Shown: piece after piece, positions 5,616 through 8,018 of the stretch
Layout of the letters: every line of letters starts with the position of its first letter
How positions within the stretch are numbered: the stretch's first letter is position 1
NCBI GenBank assembly: GCA_013042025.1
Contig: JABDQY010000092.1
Coordinates: 1-8,018, forward strand
Source: Bacteroidia bacterium
GTDB lineage: Bacteria > Bacteroidota > Bacteroidia > NS11-12g > UBA9320
Reading direction: 5' to 3'
DNA: 8,018 nt
The notes under the pieces: model-generated
Told to the model about the DNA's origin: nothing
Databases searched by the model: none
Seen by the model: the letters and a program-made list of their open reading frames with translations, nothing else
Translations under genes and position numbers: made by a program

Positions 5616-7754
5616 ATGGAAAGATACGATTCCAAACATGTAAAAAATATTTGTCTTCTTGGACATGCAGGAAGTGGTAAAACAACACTTGCCGAAAGCA
5701 TGCTCTTTGAAGCAGGAATAACGAAGAAAAGAGGCTCAGTTGATGAAGGAAACACCATTGGTGATTTCCACGAACTAGAACATCAGAGAGGTAGCACAGT
5801 ATTCTCATCTGTAATGCATGTGCCTTGGAGAGGATATAAAATTAATGTCATTGACACACCAGGGTATGATGATTTTTCAGGAGAGCTAATTAGTGCATTA
5901 CGAGTAGCAGATACTGGAGTGTTGCTTTTAAATGCTGTAACCGGAGTTGAAGTTGCAACGGATATTATTTGGGAGTACACCGAAAAGTTTAAGACTCCTA
6001 CACTAATTGTTGCCAATCATTTAGACAACGAAAATTCAGATTTTGATAAAACAGTTGCGGAAGCAAAATCGCATTTCGGAGCAAATGTTGTGGTTGTTCA
6101 ATATCCTTTAAATCAAGGAACCGGTTTCAACCAAATTGTGGATGTTCTAAATATGGTAGTATACAAGTTTGGAAAAGACGGTGGAAAACCTGAAAAAATT
6201 GCTATTCCAGAATCTGAAAAAGAAAAGGCAGACAAGCTTCATCAAGAACTTGTAGAAGCAATTGCTTCTAACGATGAAGGTCTTATGGAAAAATACTTTG
6301 ATAAAGGTGAATTGGACGAAGACGAAATGAGAGAGGGCTTACATTCATCACTTATTAAGCACGACATTTTTCCTTTGTTTTGTACTTCAGCTCTAAACAA
6401 TATGGGTAGTGGAAGAATTATGGGTTTCATAGACAATGTTTGTCCTTCTGCTTATGAAATGCCTCCTCAAGTAACGAAAAAAGGAGAAAAATTGGAATGC
6501 AAAGACGACGGTCCTACTACAATATTCATCTATAAAACTATAATTGAGCCGCACATTGGTGAATTAAGCTTATTCAAAGTTTACAGTGGTAAAATTAAGG
6601 AAGGAATGGAACTGGTGAATGAAAATACCGGAGTAACAGAAAAAATTAATCAATTGTTTATTATGGAAGGACACGACCGTGTTCCAGTAGATGAATTGGT
6701 TGCTGGAGATATTGGAGCAACAATTAAACTTAAATCTACCCATGTAAACAATACGTTGCATACCAAAGGGGTTGATTTGGAATTAGAACCAATTGAATTC
6801 CCTCCTCATAGCATGACAGTTGCAATTTCAGCAACTGAGAAAGGCCAGGAAGAAAAGATGTCTAATGCCTTGCACACATTGAAAGAAGAAGATGCTACAA
6901 TTAGCTTTGAAGTTTCTCAAGAGTTAAAACAAACGCTGTTGCATTGCCAAGGAGAATTACATCTAAAAACAATAGCATGGAAATTAAAGAACATTCATAA
7001 TCTTGAGGTTGAGTTTAATCAGCCAAAGATTCCGTATCGTGAAACTATTTTGGGTACTGCAAAGGCTGAATACAAGCACAAAAAACAAAGTGGTGGTTCC
7101 GGTCAATTTGCTGAAGTGCATTTATTGATTGAACCTTACGTTGAAAACATGCCAAATCCAGAAGGAGTTTCCGTAAGAGGAAAAGACATCATTGATCTTG
7201 ATTGGGGAGGTAAGCTTGCGTTCTATAATTGCATTGTTGGAGGTGTTATTGACACACGTTTTTTACCTGCAATTCAAAAAGGAATCATGGAACTAATGGA
7301 AAATGGGCCACTTACTGGTAGTTATGTTAGAGATATTAGAGTTTCTGTTTTTGATGGTAAGATGCACACAGTTGACAGTAATGATATTTCATTTAAAATA
7401 GCTGGTGCTCATGCATTTAAAGAAGCTTTCCTTAATGCTAAACCACAATTACTAGAGCCTATTAACAAAGTAACAATAACATGTCCTGATGATCAAGTTG
7501 GAGCTGTTATGGGCGACTTGCAAACTAGGATGGGTATCGTTGAAGGAATGGATACCGACGGTAGTTTCCAAGTGATTACTGCTAAGGTTCCTCTTTCTCA
7601 AATGCATCAGTATTCTTCTACACTAAGAGGATTAACCAAAGGTAGAGCGAGATATCGAATGGAATTTGCAGATTATGCACCCGTTTCTTATGATGTTCAG
7701 AGAAAACTAATTGAATCTCATGGAGAAAATCAAGTAGCAACAATGGAAGTTTAG
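5616..7754 (+). CDS. EF-G-like (EF-G2/FusA2-type) translational GTPase
   Basis: This is a 712-aa five-domain translational GTPase of the EF-G family, but not canonical FusA. The G domain shows G1 GHAGSGKT (16-23), G2 QRGST with Thr61, G3 DTPGY (80-84), G4 NHLD (134-137) and G5 TSAL (257-260). Domain II (~300-385) has KVYSGKIKEGMEL; domain III is ~395-470. Domain IV (~470-600) has PKIPYRE, QSGGSGQF and the tip HTVDSNDISFKIAG. Domain V (~614-690) has VMGDLQTRMG and LRGLTKGRARYRMEF. The His of DTPGH, needed for fast GTP hydrolysis in EF-Tu and EF-G, is Tyr84, and the Lys of NKxD is His135. DTPGY occurs in known EF-G-like paralogues, so I place it in that group; such proteins may bind ribosomes without replacing FusA. 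A truly canonical fusA should exist elsewhere in the genome. The start has an A-rich leader without Shine-Dalgarno. No promoter box was found, so read-through from the 121-aa gene is possible. Confidence 0.93.
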   Translation: MERYDSKHVKNICLLGHAGSGKTTLAESMLFEAGITKKRGSVDEGNTIGDFHELEHQRGSTVFSSVMHVPWRGYKINVIDTPGYDDFSGELISALRVADTGVLLLNAVTGVEVATDIIWEYTEKFKTPTLIVANHLDNENSDFDKTVAEAKSHFGANVVVVQYPLNQGTGFNQIVDVLNMVVYKFGKDGGKPEKIAIPESEKEKADKLHQELVEAIASNDEGLMEKYFDKGELDEDEMREGLHSSLIKHDIFPLFCTSALNNMGSGRIMGFIDNVCPSAYEMPPQVTKKGEKLECKDDGPTTIFIYKTIIEPHIGELSLFKVYSGKIKEGMELVNENTGVTEKINQLFIMEGHDRVPVDELVAGDIGATIKLKSTHVNNTLHTKGVDLELEPIEFPPHSMTVAISATEKGQEEKMSNALHTLKEEDATISFEVSQELKQTLLHCQGELHLKTIAWKLKNIHNLEVEFNQPKIPYRETILGTAKAEYKHKKQSGGSGQFAEVHLLIEPYVENMPNPEGVSVRGKDIIDLDWGGKLAFYNCIVGGVIDTRFLPAIQKGIMELMENGPLTGSYVRDIRVSVFDGKMHTVDSNDISFKIAGAHAFKEAFLNAKPQLLEPINKVTITCPDDQVGAVMGDLQTRMGIVEGMDTDGSFQVITAKVPLSQMHQYSSTLRGLTKGRARYRMEFADYAPVSYDVQRKLIESHGENQVATMEV

Positions 7755-7759
7755 GAATT

Positions 7760-7777
7760 AATGCTGTAAAGCATTTT
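7760..7777 (+). terminator. Short hairpin terminator between convergent genes
   Basis: AATGCT (7760-7765) and AGCATT (7770-7775) form a 6-bp stem capped by GTAA, a GNRA-type tetraloop, followed by TTATA. It lies five bases after the GTPase stop, within the 33-bp gap to the convergent methyltransferase stop. The T-tract is short on + and weaker on -, so it may serve as a modest bidirectional terminator. Confidence 0.5.
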
Positions 7778-7787
7778 ATAGATTATA

Positions 7788-8018
7788 CTATCCCAATTTT
7801 CGGAGGGCATAGCTTAAATGACGAGTAGTTTCAGAGGTTAGGTAAATGATTTCATAGTTGTAATTAACGCAAAATTCATTTACCGCTTCTACTACTCCGT
7901 ACTTTCGGAGTCCCGAGTATGCGACTGCAGTATAGTCATGACCGCAGATATATCCATTGTCTTTCACAGCTAACGCAGCTAGCTCTAATTCTTGCTTTGT
8001 AGTGTTGTAGGTATGATC
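7788..8018 (-). CDS. Class I SAM-dependent methyltransferase, C-terminal fragment
   Basis: The minus strand is open from the right edge to a TAG at 7788-7790, giving the last 76 residues of a protein that starts outside the window. It opens with DHTY, then an amphipathic helix (KQELELAALAVKDNG), then YICGHDYTAVAY, GVVEAVNEFC and YEIIYLTSE, ending in SYALRKLG. This order (an acidic DHTY turn, a glycine-rich ICGHDY strand, a VxEAVNEF helix and a terminal beta-hairpin) is that of the Methyltransf_24 class of SAM-dependent methyltransferases, often found near glycan or sugar-modification genes. The SAM-binding GxGxG motif would lie upstream and cannot be seen, so substrate and activity are unknown. 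It is convergent with the EF-G-like gene, 33 bp apart. Confidence 0.82.
   Translation of the reverse strand, partial: DHTYNTTKQELELAALAVKDNGYICGHDYTAVAYSGLRKYGVVEAVNEFCVNYNYEIIYLTSETTRHLSYALRKLG

Noticed and set aside
5614..5808. Minus-strand Cys/Leu-rich frame over the start of the GTPase gene
   Set aside because: It is a shadow of the P-loop coding region, with no support for translation.
1..8018. A defence island, prophage, transposon or CRISPR system
   Set aside because: No transposase, integrase, nuclease, phage structural gene, direct-repeat array or tRNA attachment site was seen. The gene content looks like chromosomal core and lineage-specific genes.

Overview
The window looks like a chromosomal segment from a low-GC Bacteroidota bacterium, most likely of the Flavobacteriia/Cytophagia type. 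Reasons: an outer-membrane DUF5916 protein with an N-terminal CBM9-like domain and a signal peptide ending in FGQ (typical of this phylum), a Bacteroidota-style M3 peptidase tail, A/T-rich start regions without Shine-Dalgarno sequences, and several -7 boxes resembling the Bacteroidota sigma-ABfr consensus TAnnTTTG. There are no mobile elements, CRISPR arrays, tRNAs or rRNAs.

Layout, left to right. (1) The C-terminal end of an M3 metallopeptidase (+), cut by the left edge, overlaps by 24 bp the 3' end of a convergent MOSC-domain (YiiM-like) gene (-). (2) The MOSC gene is divergent from a small 121-aa gene of unknown function (+). (3) Two envelope genes follow on +: a 303-aa protein with an N-terminal membrane segment and no recognised domain, and a ~736-aa DUF5916/CBM9-like outer-membrane beta-barrel protein. 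(4) After a 236-bp non-coding stretch comes a second 121-aa gene. It is a clear paralogue of the first (72 of 121 identical residues in a gapless hand alignment). (5) Sixty-four bp further on is a 712-aa EF-G-like translational GTPase. (6) A short hairpin separates it from the 3' end of a convergent SAM-dependent methyltransferase (-), cut by the right edge.

How the genes may work together is mostly unknown. The peptidase, MOSC and methyltransferase genes look like independent housekeeping loci. The most interesting material is the pair of 121-aa paralogues, which share a nearly invariant histidine-rich helix, and the EF-G-like GTPase next to the second copy. That GTPase has lost two hallmark residues of true EF-G: the catalytic His of DTPGH is Tyr, and the Lys of NKxD is His. 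Two genes (MOSC and DUF5916) are best explained by non-ATG starts (GTG and TTG) inside longer ATG-initiated frames.
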